DNA of 42,408 nt from Clostridiales bacterium (GTDB lineage: Bacteria > Bacillota > Clostridia > Oscillospirales > Oscillospiraceae), in assembly GCA_022786995.1 (NCBI GenBank), contig JALFUW010000106.1, forward strand, positions 1 to 42,408, read 5' to 3'. Positions 15,137 to 23,818 of this stretch are shown here, piece by piece. The number at the start of each line of letters is the position of its first letter. Position 1 is the stretch's first letter. The position numbers and the translations under genes are program-made. Below the pieces are notes generated by a model. The model ran no database searches. It had not been told where the DNA came from and saw nothing but the letters and a program-made list of their open reading frames with translations.

Positions 15137-16042
15137 TCACGCCCGTACCAGCAGGAACGCCCTGACCTCTTCGACGGCGGGGATGGAAGGTGCCGCGCCT
15201 GGCCGGGAGCAGGCAATTGCCGCTGCTGCGGAAGCCTCCTTCATGACCTCCTGTTTGGGCTTACCGCTGAGCAGGCCGCCGATGAAGAATCCGGTGAAGG
15301 TATCGCCTGCGGCAGTAGTATCGGCTACGGAAACCTTGAAAGCACCTTGGGATAACTGAGAATTTCCGTCGATGCAGATGGAGCCTTTGTCGCCCAAGGT
15401 CAGGACAACGGTAGCGCCGGGGAATTTTTCCAGCAGCTTTTCCGCCAGCTGACCGTGTTTTTCCTCGCTGCCGCAGTTCAGTATTTGTCCGGCTTCCACC
15501 TCGTTGAGCATAAAGATGTTGACATACTCCAGAGGCAGCGTCAGGATCTTCTCATTCATGGGAGAGGGGTTCAGGACAATGACCATGCCCTTTTCGTGGG
15601 CCTTTTCCATAATGTAGTACAGCTGGTTGATCTCGTTCTGCAGAACCAGGTAGTCTCCCATCGAGAAATGGGAAAGGACGCTGTCCACCTGCTCTTTGGT
15701 GATCAGTTGATTTGTTCCGCCGTAGAGCAGGATGCAGTTGTCGCCCTCCTTATCCCGCTGGATAATGGCGTTACCGGTACGGTCATTGGCAAGAACGGCT
15801 ACATACTCGGTGTTGACACCCGCCTGCTCCATGGCCTCCAGCAAGAATTTGCCGTCCGGGCCGATGGCACCGGCGTGGTAGACCTCCGTGCCTGCTTTTG
15901 CCAGGGCGATGGATTGGTTCAGTCCCTTGCCGCCGGTAAAAACCTGAAGCCCCGTAGAGGACAAGGTCTCTCCCTTTGCCACAAAGTGATCCACAGAATA
16001 TACGTAGTCGATGTTCAGGGAACCGAAACACAATACTTTCAT
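15137..16042 (-). CDS. PfkB-family carbohydrate kinase (ribokinase-like)
   Basis: 301 aa. N-terminal signature TGGKGLNQSIALAKAG and C-terminal signature DTTAAGDTFTGFF with the catalytic Asp in AAGD. These are the two PfkB motifs; the GGKGxNQ form is closest to ribokinases. It should phosphorylate a pathway sugar with ATP in the cytoplasm. Its ATG overlaps the upstream epimerase gene stop by 4 bp. Confidence 0.88.
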   Translation of the reverse strand: MKVLCFGSLNIDYVYSVDHFVAKGETLSSTGLQVFTGGKGLNQSIALAKAGTEVYHAGAIGPDGKFLLEAMEQAGVNTEYVAVLANDRTGNAIIQRDKEGDNCILLYGGTNQLITKEQVDSVLSHFSMGDYLVLQNEINQLYYIMEKAHEKGMVIVLNPSPMNEKILTLPLEYVNIFMLNEVEAGQILNCGSEEKHGQLAEKLLEKFPGATVVLTLGDKGSICIDGNSQLSQGAFKVSVADTTAAGDTFTGFFIGGLLSGKPKQEVMKEASAAAAIACSRPGAAPSIPAVEEVRAFLLVRA

Positions 16043-16815
16043 CGCACACCCTCCAGTATCTTCATGGCTTTCTGATATGCGGAAGTCCAGTCGCCGGGGA
16101 TATCCGCTTCAATGGTCAGGGTATCATCGTAACCGGCCCGCTTGACAGCATCCAGGAAGGGGGCATAGTCAAAGCCGTCTTCCGCTGTGGGGAAGGGCCG
16201 TTGGGGGAACACCTCGGGGTAGTCGATATGGACATGGTGCAGATAATCGGCGCAAGTGACAATATCCTCGTAGGATTCTCCGCCCCGGTACAGGTGCCGC
16301 AGATCCGCCATGATAAACAGATTCCTGTTGCCGGCGGCCTTTACCACCCGGACTGCTTCGGGCAGGGTGTTGATATAGTTGGAGTAATCCGGGCCCAGAG
16401 GCTCAAGGATCATCGCAATGCCGTTCTCCCCGCAGATTTTGGAGAACAGGGACAGCAGATCAATAAAGTTGCACTCCTTCTGAATGCTTGTCTCATCCAG
16501 CAGCCAGCGAGCCTTGCCGTTGCCGATAATGATCTTCTGGATGCCTAGCTTTTTGGCTCTGGCACAGGCCTTGACCATGTAATCCTTGTATGCGTCCAAA
16601 GAGAATTCTTCGGTAAAAAACCAGGGGGTAGAAATGGGCAGCGCCCGGGAGCCGGTGAGTACCGGGAAACCCGCCTGGTTCACCTTTTCACAGAAGGCCT
16701 CGAATGCCTCATCGGACAATTCTTCAATTTCCGGCAGGTCCAGCTCCGCATAGTCGAAGCCGGCGGCCTTGATTTTTTCATAATCGGCAATGCGTCCGAA
16801 ACCGCCTATTTTCAT
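16039..16815 (-). CDS. Sugar phosphate isomerase/epimerase-type TIM barrel
   Basis: 258 aa, AP_endonuc_2/xylose isomerase-like fold. Likely metal ligands are Glu in MILEPLG, Asp in MADLRHL, His in HHVHIDYPEV and Glu in LTIEADI, in the order expected for the family. Members move or epimerise sugar carbonyls, and some act on 3-keto-glycosides. It is coupled by 4-bp overlaps to the Gfo/Idh/MocA gene upstream and the kinase downstream. Substrate unknown. Confidence 0.85.
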   Translation of the reverse strand: MKIGGFGRIADYEKIKAAGFDYAELDLPEIEELSDEAFEAFCEKVNQAGFPVLTGSRALPISTPWFFTEEFSLDAYKDYMVKACARAKKLGIQKIIIGNGKARWLLDETSIQKECNFIDLLSLFSKICGENGIAMILEPLGPDYSNYINTLPEAVRVVKAAGNRNLFIMADLRHLYRGGESYEDIVTCADYLHHVHIDYPEVFPQRPFPTAEDGFDYAPFLDAVKRAGYDDTLTIEADIPGDWTSAYQKAMKILEGVR

Positions 16816-17780
16816 CGTGTTTTCTCCTTTGCCTTGACATTCATAGCGTCCAGGATTCGGCTAGTGTCCAGCATTTCCTTCAGGGATGCTCTAGGCCGGG
16901 TACCGCTGATCATATCGTTCAGGGTGGTCTTGGTATAGATGCCGTAGTAGACGTCGCTGTCAGTATTCAGTGGGACAATAGCAGGCTCCACGCCGTATTC
17001 CCGCATCTCCAGCTTGTTCTCCGCCAGAATGTAATAGCCATTCTCGGTAACGATGGTCCAACGGTTTTCCCGCTTCAGATCCTCAGACATGGGATAGGCA
17101 TAGCCGCTTTCCAGCAGCAAGGATGCGCCGGTGGGCAGCTTCAGCAGGGAAGTTGCATAGGTCTCAACGTCATACTCGCTGGCGTATTGATAGGAGGAAG
17201 CCAAGGTCTCGGCGCAGGTGCTATCCGTCAGATACATGGCCATGTCGATAAAGTGAACACCCAGATTGGTCATGCAACCGCCACCGGCGGTTTCCTTGGA
17301 CAGCATCCATTTGGAAGTTGCCAGATACCGGGAAGGGGGACCGGCAATAAAGCGGTAGGACATATGGACGATGGGCTTCTTCAGATATTTGTTCTTCAGA
17401 TCGTTAACCGTATCGCTGTAACGCCAGACGAAGGGGATGGAAACGAAGCCGTTCTTCTGCTCGCAGGTGTTGTACAGCTCCTCCACCTCGACGGAATTCA
17501 GGCCGCAGGGCTTTTCCATGGAAAAGGGGATGCCTGCGTTCAGCAGATACAGGGATACTTCCTTCATTTTATAATGGGGCGCAAAGGCAAAGACAAAATC
17601 TGGCTTGGTTTCCAGGATCATCGTTTTATAATCTTGGTAGACCGGGCAACCGTAGGGCTTTGCAATCGCCGCCGCGATTTGGATATTATCATCACTGATA
17701 CCCACAACGCTTCCTTTGGGAAGCCCGGGCAGGTACAGGGGCAGATGCCAGTGGCTCACGCCCAGCAGTGCAATTTTCAT
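16812..17780 (-). CDS. Gfo/Idh/MocA family NAD(P)-dependent oxidoreductase
   Basis: 322 aa. The N-terminal Rossmann fold starts MKIALLGVSHWHLPLY, a variant of the usual GxGxxG, and the family motif EKPCGLN gives the catalytic-site Lys. The C-terminal alpha/beta domain contains GGGCMTNLGVHFIDM, where His is the common catalytic base. It is expected to oxidise or reduce a sugar or sugar derivative. It follows an 11-bp stem hairpin in the gap from the upstream epimerase gene. Confidence 0.87.
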   Translation of the reverse strand: MKIALLGVSHWHLPLYLPGLPKGSVVGISDDNIQIAAAIAKPYGCPVYQDYKTMILETKPDFVFAFAPHYKMKEVSLYLLNAGIPFSMEKPCGLNSVEVEELYNTCEQKNGFVSIPFVWRYSDTVNDLKNKYLKKPIVHMSYRFIAGPPSRYLATSKWMLSKETAGGGCMTNLGVHFIDMAMYLTDSTCAETLASSYQYASEYDVETYATSLLKLPTGASLLLESGYAYPMSEDLKRENRWTIVTENGYYILAENKLEMREYGVEPAIVPLNTDSDVYYGIYTKTTLNDMISGTRPRASLKEMLDTSRILDAMNVKAKEKTR

Positions 17781-17796
17781 AGTTTCTCCTTTGGAT

Positions 17797-17822
17797 GTAC
17801 CGGCAGCGTATGCTGCCGGTAC
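17797..17822. other. Intercistronic hairpin
   Basis: GTACCGGCAGC and GCTGCCGGTAC form a perfect 11-bp stem with a 4-nt loop between two genes of the operon, with no T run, so it is more likely an mRNA-stabilising or processing element than a terminator. Confidence 0.6.
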
Positions 17823-17830
17823 GTCTGAAC

Positions 17831-18706
17831 TTACATAATGGACTTGATGTAGTCCGCACCCTTCTTCATGCCGATGGATGCATCGGGAATGTCATCGGGA
17901 TGCCATCTTCTTTCATACTCCATGGAAAGCCAGCCGTCGTAGCCATGGGCCTTGACCAGCTTCAGGATTTCGGGCCAGGCGATGACCCCCTCGCCCACAA
18001 TGCGGGTGTAGACATTGCGCTTGGACTCCTCAGGGTGGGAAACCTCGTCAGAGGTGAAGGAAACGCCTTCCTTAAAAACCAGATCCTTCACATGCATATA
18101 GGCAACTTCTTCCTGCTGGATGGCAATAGCTTCTTCATAACCCTCGTTCTCGGTGAAGCTCAGGTTTGCCTGATCGTAGAGGATCTTGACGTTAGGATGA
18201 TTGATCTCCTCGATCACAGAGTAGCTGTCCTTGGCGGAGACGCACATGGTGTTGAAATGGTTCTCGATGACCAAGGTCACCCCCTTAGCAGCGGCCTTGT
18301 CGCCCAAGTAACGCATGGACTCCACCAGCTTGGCCCGACGCTGGGGCAGGCAGTAGGTATCGCCAGCAACCAGGTTGCCGCCGTAGATGCGGATGAAGTG
18401 GGCGCCCACGTATTCACAGGCGTCGATAACCTTCTCAATCCCTGCAATTTCCGCATTGCGCTTGGCATCGTCCAGATCATTAAAGTAAGAATTATAGGGG
18501 GTCAGGCAGCAAATCTCGATGTTATTTTCCTGGGCGCACTTTTTGATTTCATCCAGCTCTTCTCTGGCGCAGGCAGTGGAGATGCCGCTGCGGTAGCCGT
18601 CCTGAACAACGATTTCCGCGCCATCGATGCCGATATCATGGAACAGCTTAATAGCTTCGGTGACGGTGTACTCAGGAGTCCCCATGGTATGTCCGGCGAT
18701 TTTCAT
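17831..18706 (-). CDS. Sugar phosphate isomerase/epimerase-type TIM barrel
   Basis: 291 aa, second epimerase-type barrel of the leftward operon. Likely metal ligands: Glu in LVIENHFNT, Asp in ILYDQANL, His in AYMHVKDL and Glu in LSMEYERR. The C-terminus has GEGVIAWPEILKLVKAHGYDG, typical of this superfamily. It lies between two Gfo/Idh/MocA genes, a common pairing in pathways that go through keto-sugar intermediates. Confidence 0.85.
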   Translation of the reverse strand: MKIAGHTMGTPEYTVTEAIKLFHDIGIDGAEIVVQDGYRSGISTACAREELDEIKKCAQENNIEICCLTPYNSYFNDLDDAKRNAEIAGIEKVIDACEYVGAHFIRIYGGNLVAGDTYCLPQRRAKLVESMRYLGDKAAAKGVTLVIENHFNTMCVSAKDSYSVIEEINHPNVKILYDQANLSFTENEGYEEAIAIQQEEVAYMHVKDLVFKEGVSFTSDEVSHPEESKRNVYTRIVGEGVIAWPEILKLVKAHGYDGWLSMEYERRWHPDDIPDASIGMKKGADYIKSIM

Positions 18707-18721
18707 GCTGACATGACCTCC

Positions 18722-19669
18722 TTATTCCATACCGGGCAGGCCGGCACTTCTCAGAATCTGATCCAGCAAGACATGGGTCTTGAAAGCGTCCTGGGCGTTG
18801 GTCATGGGAGTCTTGCCCTCCTTCAGGCAGTCCACGAAGTGACGGATGGCGTAGCTGAAGCCCAGCTTATCTTCGCTGCGAGCCCAGCCCATTGCCATGG
18901 GGGTCATTTCGGTGGTGTGCATGGCCTCGCCGTCCACGATAGTGACGCTGTCGGGCATCTTGATCTGTACGGAGTGGTTACCGCCGTGGATCTCGATGGT
19001 TTCCTCCCACTGGCCGGAGCTACGGTCGGCGATGAGCATACCGGCTGCGCCGTTCTCGAAGTGCAGCATAGCGGTAGTGAAGGTCTCGTAATCGGGATCT
19101 GTGTACTTGGAGATGGCGTGGACATCCCGGACCTCACCGCCGAAGAAACGCATCAGGTCAACGATATGGACCGCATTTTCCAGTGTGGCATGGTATTCGG
19201 TGGCAGGGCGGTTCTTCTGACCGATGATAACATCAGGCAAAACATTGGTGTAAACTTCCTTTGCTCTCTGTACAACAGGAGCGTAACGGCGGTTAAAGCC
19301 GATCATCAGTTTCTTGCCTGTCTTTTCGGACAGCTCAACCATCCGAGCAGCGTCCTTCAGGGTGGTAGCCATGGGTTTTTCACTGTAAACATCCACACCC
19401 GCTTTCATCAGAAACTCGATCTGTTGGGAGTGGCAGGCCTTGGGGGTCAGGACGAAGGCACCGTCCAGACCCAGATCCACTAGCTCTTCCAGTGTGGCAA
19501 CGGCATTTTCTGCGCCGCACATTCTCTGGGCCCGCTGGGCCTTTTCCAGATGGTTTGCCATGATGCCCACGATTTCCACATCATCCATCCTGGGCAGCAC
19601 AGGCATGAAGTTGTTCTGGGATACATAGCCGACGCCAATAACGCCAACACGAACCTTATCCTTAGCCAT
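18722..19669 (-). CDS. Gfo/Idh/MocA family NAD(P)-dependent oxidoreductase
   Basis: 315 aa. Rossmann motif GVIGVGYVSQNNF at the N-terminus; EKPMATT carries the conserved Lys; FNRRYAPVV and NAVHIVDLMRFFGGEV are typical of the catalytic domain. It starts within the end of the aldolase gene (8-bp overlap), so the two are coupled. Likely oxidises the sugar ring, probably at C3, by analogy with the ycjS-type enzymes. This is inference. Confidence 0.88.
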   Translation of the reverse strand: MAKDKVRVGVIGVGYVSQNNFMPVLPRMDDVEIVGIMANHLEKAQRAQRMCGAENAVATLEELVDLGLDGAFVLTPKACHSQQIEFLMKAGVDVYSEKPMATTLKDAARMVELSEKTGKKLMIGFNRRYAPVVQRAKEVYTNVLPDVIIGQKNRPATEYHATLENAVHIVDLMRFFGGEVRDVHAISKYTDPDYETFTTAMLHFENGAAGMLIADRSSGQWEETIEIHGGNHSVQIKMPDSVTIVDGEAMHTTEMTPMAMGWARSEDKLGFSYAIRHFVDCLKEGKTPMTNAQDAFKTHVLLDQILRSAGLPGME

Positions 19670-20576
19670 TGATACCTTCCTCCTTGCAGTATTCAGCGTA
19701 AACTTCCGCCAAGACCTGCTTCTCCGCGTCGGTCAGAGGTCTGTGGGGAGCTCGGCACACATCGGTGCGGATGACGCCGCGCATTTTCAGCAAGGTCTTC
19801 AGAGCAGGGATACCGGGGATACCAGCCAGCTTGCGGTCAGTCTCCACGATCTTCTTCTGAGTTTCCATAGCCCCCTGGAAGTCACCCTCCTGGAACTGAC
19901 GGTACAGCCGGTTAAAGCGCTCGTAGAAAACACTGCCGGGGCCGGTAACGGTGCCCACGCCGCCGGTAGTCAGGCACTGCAGGAACAGGCTGTCGCAGCC
20001 AATCAGCAGCTCAGGAACGCGGCAGTCGGTATTTAGGTAGTCTTCCACACGCATCAGGTTGGGATTGGAATACTTGATGCCGACGACATTTTCAAAGGTG
20101 GCCATCAGGCGGTGCAGCAGAGCGGGAGAAACGTCGTTGGTGGTGCAGCCAGGAATGTTGTAAACATAGACAGGGAAATCCATGGGCAGCTTCTTGATGA
20201 CGGCTGCGTAGTACTGGAACAGGGACTCCTCGTCCATGCCGAAGAAAGCGGGACTCATGACGCCGATGCCGTCAGCGCCAATCTTGACTGCGTGCTGGGC
20301 GTGGGAAGCGGTTTCCGCGGTGGTCATGCTGCCGCACTGGATGAACAGGGGCAGGCGGTGGTCGTTGGCCTCGGCGATGACTTCCGCGATGTGTTCACGC
20401 TCGGCTTGGCTCATCAGCAGACTCTCACCGTTGGTGCCGTTGGGATACAGGGCGTCGGTCTTGGCCTCCACCAGGAAGTTGACAAAGTTCTTCAGGGAAT
20501 CGTCATCTACAGTGCTGTCCTCGTTCATGGGGGTGATCATAGGGATTACAACGCCCTTCAGTCTCTTTTCGTACAT
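19662..20576 (-). CDS. Dihydrodipicolinate synthase/N-acetylneuraminate lyase family aldolase
   Basis: 304 aa TIM-barrel class I aldolase of the DapA superfamily. The active-site pieces are YPNGTNGES (substrate carboxylate loop), VYVYNIPG with the catalytic Tyr and GIKYSN with the Schiff-base Lys. Members cleave or form 2-keto acids such as KDG, sialic acid or 4-hydroxy-2-oxo acids, so the pathway probably yields a keto acid that is split into pyruvate and an aldehyde. Real specificity cannot be told from sequence. Confidence 0.88.
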   Translation of the reverse strand: MYEKRLKGVVIPMITPMNEDSTVDDDSLKNFVNFLVEAKTDALYPNGTNGESLLMSQAEREHIAEVIAEANDHRLPLFIQCGSMTTAETASHAQHAVKIGADGIGVMSPAFFGMDEESLFQYYAAVIKKLPMDFPVYVYNIPGCTTNDVSPALLHRLMATFENVVGIKYSNPNLMRVEDYLNTDCRVPELLIGCDSLFLQCLTTGGVGTVTGPGSVFYERFNRLYRQFQEGDFQGAMETQKKIVETDRKLAGIPGIPALKTLLKMRGVIRTDVCRAPHRPLTDAEKQVLAEVYAEYCKEEGING

Positions 20577-20602
20577 AATAGTTACTCCTTTTACAAGCTT
20601 TT

Positions 20603-21640
20603 TTAACGGAAGGTGATTACGGATTTAATGGATTTGCTGGTCATGGTATCTTCAAAGGCGCGGATAGCGTCCTTGTAGTCGTAAACATGGATAAGCTTCT
20701 TCAGATCGTCCTGAATCTTTGCCAGCATATCCATTGCCATGGAAGAACCGTCGGAGTTCAGGTTGGGATACGGTCCTTTTGCGCCCACGATAGTCAGCTC
20801 CTTGCGCATAACGGGCCGCAGCTCCACGTTGCTGGCGTAGCCGGTGTAGACACTGCCCACCACAACGCGTCCGCCGGGGCGGACGATGTTCAGGGCGTTC
20901 TGGAAGGCGGTCAGGTTTCCGGACAGCTCCACCACCACATCAGGACCGAAGGAACCGAACATCTCATGCACCTGATCGATCCAGTCCTCCCGGCTGCTGT
21001 CGATGCCCTCCAGGAAACCGATCTCGTTCAGCTGGGCAAGACGGGAGGGCTTGTTGACGATGCCCACCACAAAGCCCGCGCCGATCTGCTGCAGAATTCG
21101 GGCGGTGATAAAGCCCATGGGGCCCATGCCAATGACAGCAACCCGTTCGCCGGGTTTGATATTGGCTTTCAGTGCACACTGCAGGGAGCAGCTGGTGGGT
21201 TCCAGCAGGGTGGCGGTGATGTCGTCCACCGTGTCGGGAACGCGGCTGATGAAGCTATTCTCCTCGGTATTCAGCACGCAGGTCTCCTCGGAGAAGCCGC
21301 CGGGGAAAAAGGCATCGTTCATGCTCTTGCACAGGCTGGGTAAGCCGTTGCGGCAGTGCCAGCAGTGACCACAGGCCCGGGAAACCTCGCTGGCAACCCG
21401 CATTCCGTTGGCAATGCCATTGGCCCCAGAACCGGCATCCACAACCACGCCGGAGAATTCGTGACCCCAGTAGCGCTCATGCTTCAGATCCCGCTTGCCC
21501 CGGAACAGGGCCAGATCACTGCCACAAATGGCGCAGGCGGAAACCTCCATCTTGACGGTGCCGGGCTGTAACGTGGAGATACGTTCCACATTGTCCTGTA
21601 GCTCCAGCTTGCCATAGTCAACCAAAGCAACTCTTCTCAT
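20603..21640 (-). CDS. Zinc-dependent medium-chain alcohol dehydrogenase
   Basis: 345 aa MDR enzyme. CAICGSD holds the catalytic zinc Cys, GHEFSGVV the His-Glu pair, and CGHCWHCRNGLPSLC the four Cys of the structural zinc lobe. The NAD-binding Rossmann motif is VIGMGPMGF. It is clearly paralogous to the plus-strand dehydrogenase at 33062 (shared MRKELTI..G.KGP and VYDYKDA/S segments). The nearest functional analogy is E. coli YcjQ, a guloside 3-dehydrogenase, by gene context. Confidence 0.88.
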   Translation of the reverse strand: MRRVALVDYGKLELQDNVERISTLQPGTVKMEVSACAICGSDLALFRGKRDLKHERYWGHEFSGVVVDAGSGANGIANGMRVASEVSRACGHCWHCRNGLPSLCKSMNDAFFPGGFSEETCVLNTEENSFISRVPDTVDDITATLLEPTSCSLQCALKANIKPGERVAVIGMGPMGFITARILQQIGAGFVVGIVNKPSRLAQLNEIGFLEGIDSSREDWIDQVHEMFGSFGPDVVVELSGNLTAFQNALNIVRPGGRVVVGSVYTGYASNVELRPVMRKELTIVGAKGPYPNLNSDGSSMAMDMLAKIQDDLKKLIHVYDYKDAIRAFEDTMTSKSIKSVITFR

Positions 21641-21654
21641 AGTTTTCTCCTTCC

Positions 21655-23478
21655 TCAGACCTGCCTGCCTTCATAGCAACGGCCCTTTTCCTTATCCAGC
21701 GTCCATTTGCTGAACCACTGATCCCAGAACAGATTGTTTTCGTCAGCAGTGTTCATGTGGTCTTTCTTCTCAATCCAGTCGTAGCGGACCATAGGGATGC
21801 CCTGCGCATTGTCCCATTGCACGCAGTGGTGGCGATCGGCGGTAAAGGTCTCAGAAGCGCCGGAGATACGCATTTGCTTTGCGTTTTCTTCCGTTGCCAG
21901 TCCATTACGGATAAGCCAGAGGTCAATGCCCTGAGTCAAGCCATTTTCCTCCTCCAGCCCATAGCCCCACAGGTCGTATTCACCCATGGTCATATAGACA
22001 GGAACCTTTTCACTGCCTTGGTCATCCCATGCGGTTGTGACACCGGAGGTCATGGCAATGGCAGCAAAACGGCTTCCATAGGGGGAACTCGCCAAAAGGC
22101 TGGTCATCATAAAGCCATTGGAATGGCCGGTTCCATAAATACGACTCTCGTCCACCGGATACTCCTCAATCACGGAGGTCATGATCCGGTCAAAGTAGTT
22201 TAGGTCGTTTTCGGTGCAGCTCAGATCCTCCAGCTGGTCGGTAGAACAGAACGCCCACCGGGGGCGGTAGGCCATGGGCACGCCGCCAGAGAGCTCATCG
22301 GGCATGAAGTACAGGGCTGTCTCCGGCATGACGAGGATGAACCCCTCCTTGTCTGCCTTGCGGTACAGGAGACTCTCCTCAAAATAGTTCCGGACGGATT
22401 CGCTGGAACCGTGGATGGCGAACACCATAGGCAGCTTCCTTCCGTCCCGGTAGGCTTTGGGAACATAGATTAGGCACTCCCGCTGATCGCCCTTGTGATC
22501 CGGAAAGTATCGAACCTCCACGCCCATTGTTTCGTAGTCTACATAGGGCACTAGGGAATTGCCGTAGGGGCCGAACTTATTGTAGCGGGCGTAGCGCCTT
22601 AAGAAGCGGCAGGTGGCATCCGTCATTGCCGGGGCAAAGCGTAGGGTCTCCGTCTCCTTTACGCAGACCAAAGCAATGGGACCGTCCGGGGTGCAGACGC
22701 TTTCCCTGGTCTGTGTATAAACCCGACCCAGAACGGGGTCTTTCGCGGAAAGCGCTCCATCGATGGCGTATAGCCAGTGGGCGGCGGCTTTTTTCTCCTG
22801 GGTCGCCAGCCGGCGCTCCAGAATCCAGACGGGTACGGGAATATCCTTCTTGGGAATATCAAAGGTCATGGGGAAGGTTTTTTGGGGAAGGCCGAAGGTC
22901 ATGCCGGTTCCGTCCAGAGAAGATTCTTCCACTTCGGCAATCACGGTATCTTCCAGTCCGGAGGCATCCATAAACACAGCGGCAGCCACCTGAAGGGGGG
23001 TATTCATGGCATACCGGTGCAGGCATTTGCCGGTACTACCATAGCCGACAACGTAGATGCTCATACCGGCGCGGATGTATATGCCGCCGAACAGGGTCTG
23101 AACGCAGGCATTGATATATGCCTGCTCCTGCGCTGGGGATTTCCAACCGTCTTCGCCGGGCTCTGCTGCGAAAACAGGCAGCTGGTACTTATCAGCACAG
23201 TCGATCCATCCGCTTTCGTAGAGGAAAGAAACCGTCTTTTTTCCTTCCGGGACATTCAGCAGGACAAACGCCGTTCCCTGGGGGGTATCCTTGGGGATGT
23301 AGAGCTTTGCGATGCGTGTTTCTTCGCCCACCTTCACATCCATTTCCAGAAGCCCCTGCCACAGCATGGGGATGTTGGTGGTGTTGTTTTTTGACGCGGT
23401 CAGGCGCTCTGCCATGACCATCTCCAGTGTATCGGCATGAAACTCCGGAAGTTTTGTAATCTGGTAGGGATCGTTCAT
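21655..23478 (-). CDS. Two-part alpha/beta-hydrolase esterase (PHB-depolymerase/feruloyl-esterase-like)
   Basis: 607 aa, first gene of the leftward operon. The C-terminal part (about 330-607) is an alpha/beta hydrolase with nucleophile Ser453 in GTGHSNGF, an oxyanion strand MVFAIHGSSESVRNYF, a likely Asp in MGEYDLWG and a likely His574 in KKDHMNT. This pattern is shared with PHB-depolymerase-like and feruloyl/acetyl esterases. The N-terminal 330 residues are less clear but also contain a GYGSTG motif (HGG/GxSxG-like), so there may be two hydrolase-type domains. There is no signal peptide, so it probably de-esterifies imported substrates. Start ATG 23478 has a purine-rich GAAAGGAG upstream. 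Confidence 0.78.
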   Translation of the reverse strand: MNDPYQITKLPEFHADTLEMVMAERLTASKNNTTNIPMLWQGLLEMDVKVGEETRIAKLYIPKDTPQGTAFVLLNVPEGKKTVSFLYESGWIDCADKYQLPVFAAEPGEDGWKSPAQEQAYINACVQTLFGGIYIRAGMSIYVVGYGSTGKCLHRYAMNTPLQVAAAVFMDASGLEDTVIAEVEESSLDGTGMTFGLPQKTFPMTFDIPKKDIPVPVWILERRLATQEKKAAAHWLYAIDGALSAKDPVLGRVYTQTRESVCTPDGPIALVCVKETETLRFAPAMTDATCRFLRRYARYNKFGPYGNSLVPYVDYETMGVEVRYFPDHKGDQRECLIYVPKAYRDGRKLPMVFAIHGSSESVRNYFEESLLYRKADKEGFILVMPETALYFMPDELSGGVPMAYRPRWAFCSTDQLEDLSCTENDLNYFDRIMTSVIEEYPVDESRIYGTGHSNGFMMTSLLASSPYGSRFAAIAMTSGVTTAWDDQGSEKVPVYMTMGEYDLWGYGLEEENGLTQGIDLWLIRNGLATEENAKQMRISGASETFTADRHHCVQWDNAQGIPMVRYDWIEKKDHMNTADENNLFWDQWFSKWTLDKEKGRCYEGRQV

Positions 23479-23538
23479 GCGCTTTCTCCTTTCGTGAGTA
23501 TGCCATGGGTTGAAATAACAGTGTCAACCGTGAATTTG

Positions 23539-23552
23539 TGAGAACGTTTTCA
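23539..23552. promoter_or_regulatory. LacI-type operator at the leftward operon promoter
   Basis: TGAGAACGTTTTCA within a longer GTG...CAC palindrome. It lies just downstream of the predicted +1, about at +9 to +22. It matches, on the other strand, the operator at 25164-25177 exactly. Confidence 0.75.
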
Positions 23553-23567
23553 CATTGGGTTTGCTTT

Positions 23568-23596
23568 ATTATAAACAGCACTTATACAAGTGTCAA
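23568..23596 (-). promoter_or_regulatory. Promoter of the leftward catabolic operon
   Basis: On the minus strand TTGACA (23596-23591), 17-bp spacer, TATAAT (23573-23568). Both boxes are consensus. The LacI operator overlaps the start region, so repression by blocking is expected. Confidence 0.85.
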
Positions 23597-23713
23597 TGGT
23601 CTATTTTCACAAATTACCTGATAAATTATCAGCATTTCGAACAAATTCAGAGAATAATGAAAACACCGGGAAAGGAGCCACTCCCGGTGGCCACTCAGAA
23701 AGCGGTGTTTTGG

Positions 23714-23726
23714 CGAAACGTTTTCA
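23714..23726. promoter_or_regulatory. Second LacI-type operator upstream
   Basis: CGAAACGTTTTCA matches the operator core with few changes. It is about 170 bp upstream of the first operator, close to a multiple of helical turns, so DNA looping is possible. Confidence 0.5.
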
Positions 23727-23770
23727 TAGTAAGTACAGCGGAACTGCATAAACTTGCTGGCCGAATACGC

Positions 23771-23808
23771 AAAATCACCCCTCGCCCATTGGAAGGGCGA
23801 AGGGCGAT
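23771..23808 (-). terminator. Terminator of the LacI regulator gene
   Basis: On the minus strand ATCGCCCTTCGCCC and GGGCGAGGGGTGAT pair over 14 positions (two wobbles), followed by TTTTG. It ends the regulator transcript before the catabolic operon's promoter. Confidence 0.7.
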
Positions 23809-23818
23809 TGTAAAACAG

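Noticed and set aside
17795..19483. Long plus-strand open frame opposite the epimerase and oxidoreductase genes
   Set aside because: It is antisense to two well-recognised enzymes with clear motifs; the translation has no family features.
14635..20576. Sialic acid (nan) catabolic operon
   Set aside because: YhcH, a DapA-family aldolase and kinases are suggestive, but NanE, NagA and NagB are missing and the redox genes do not belong.
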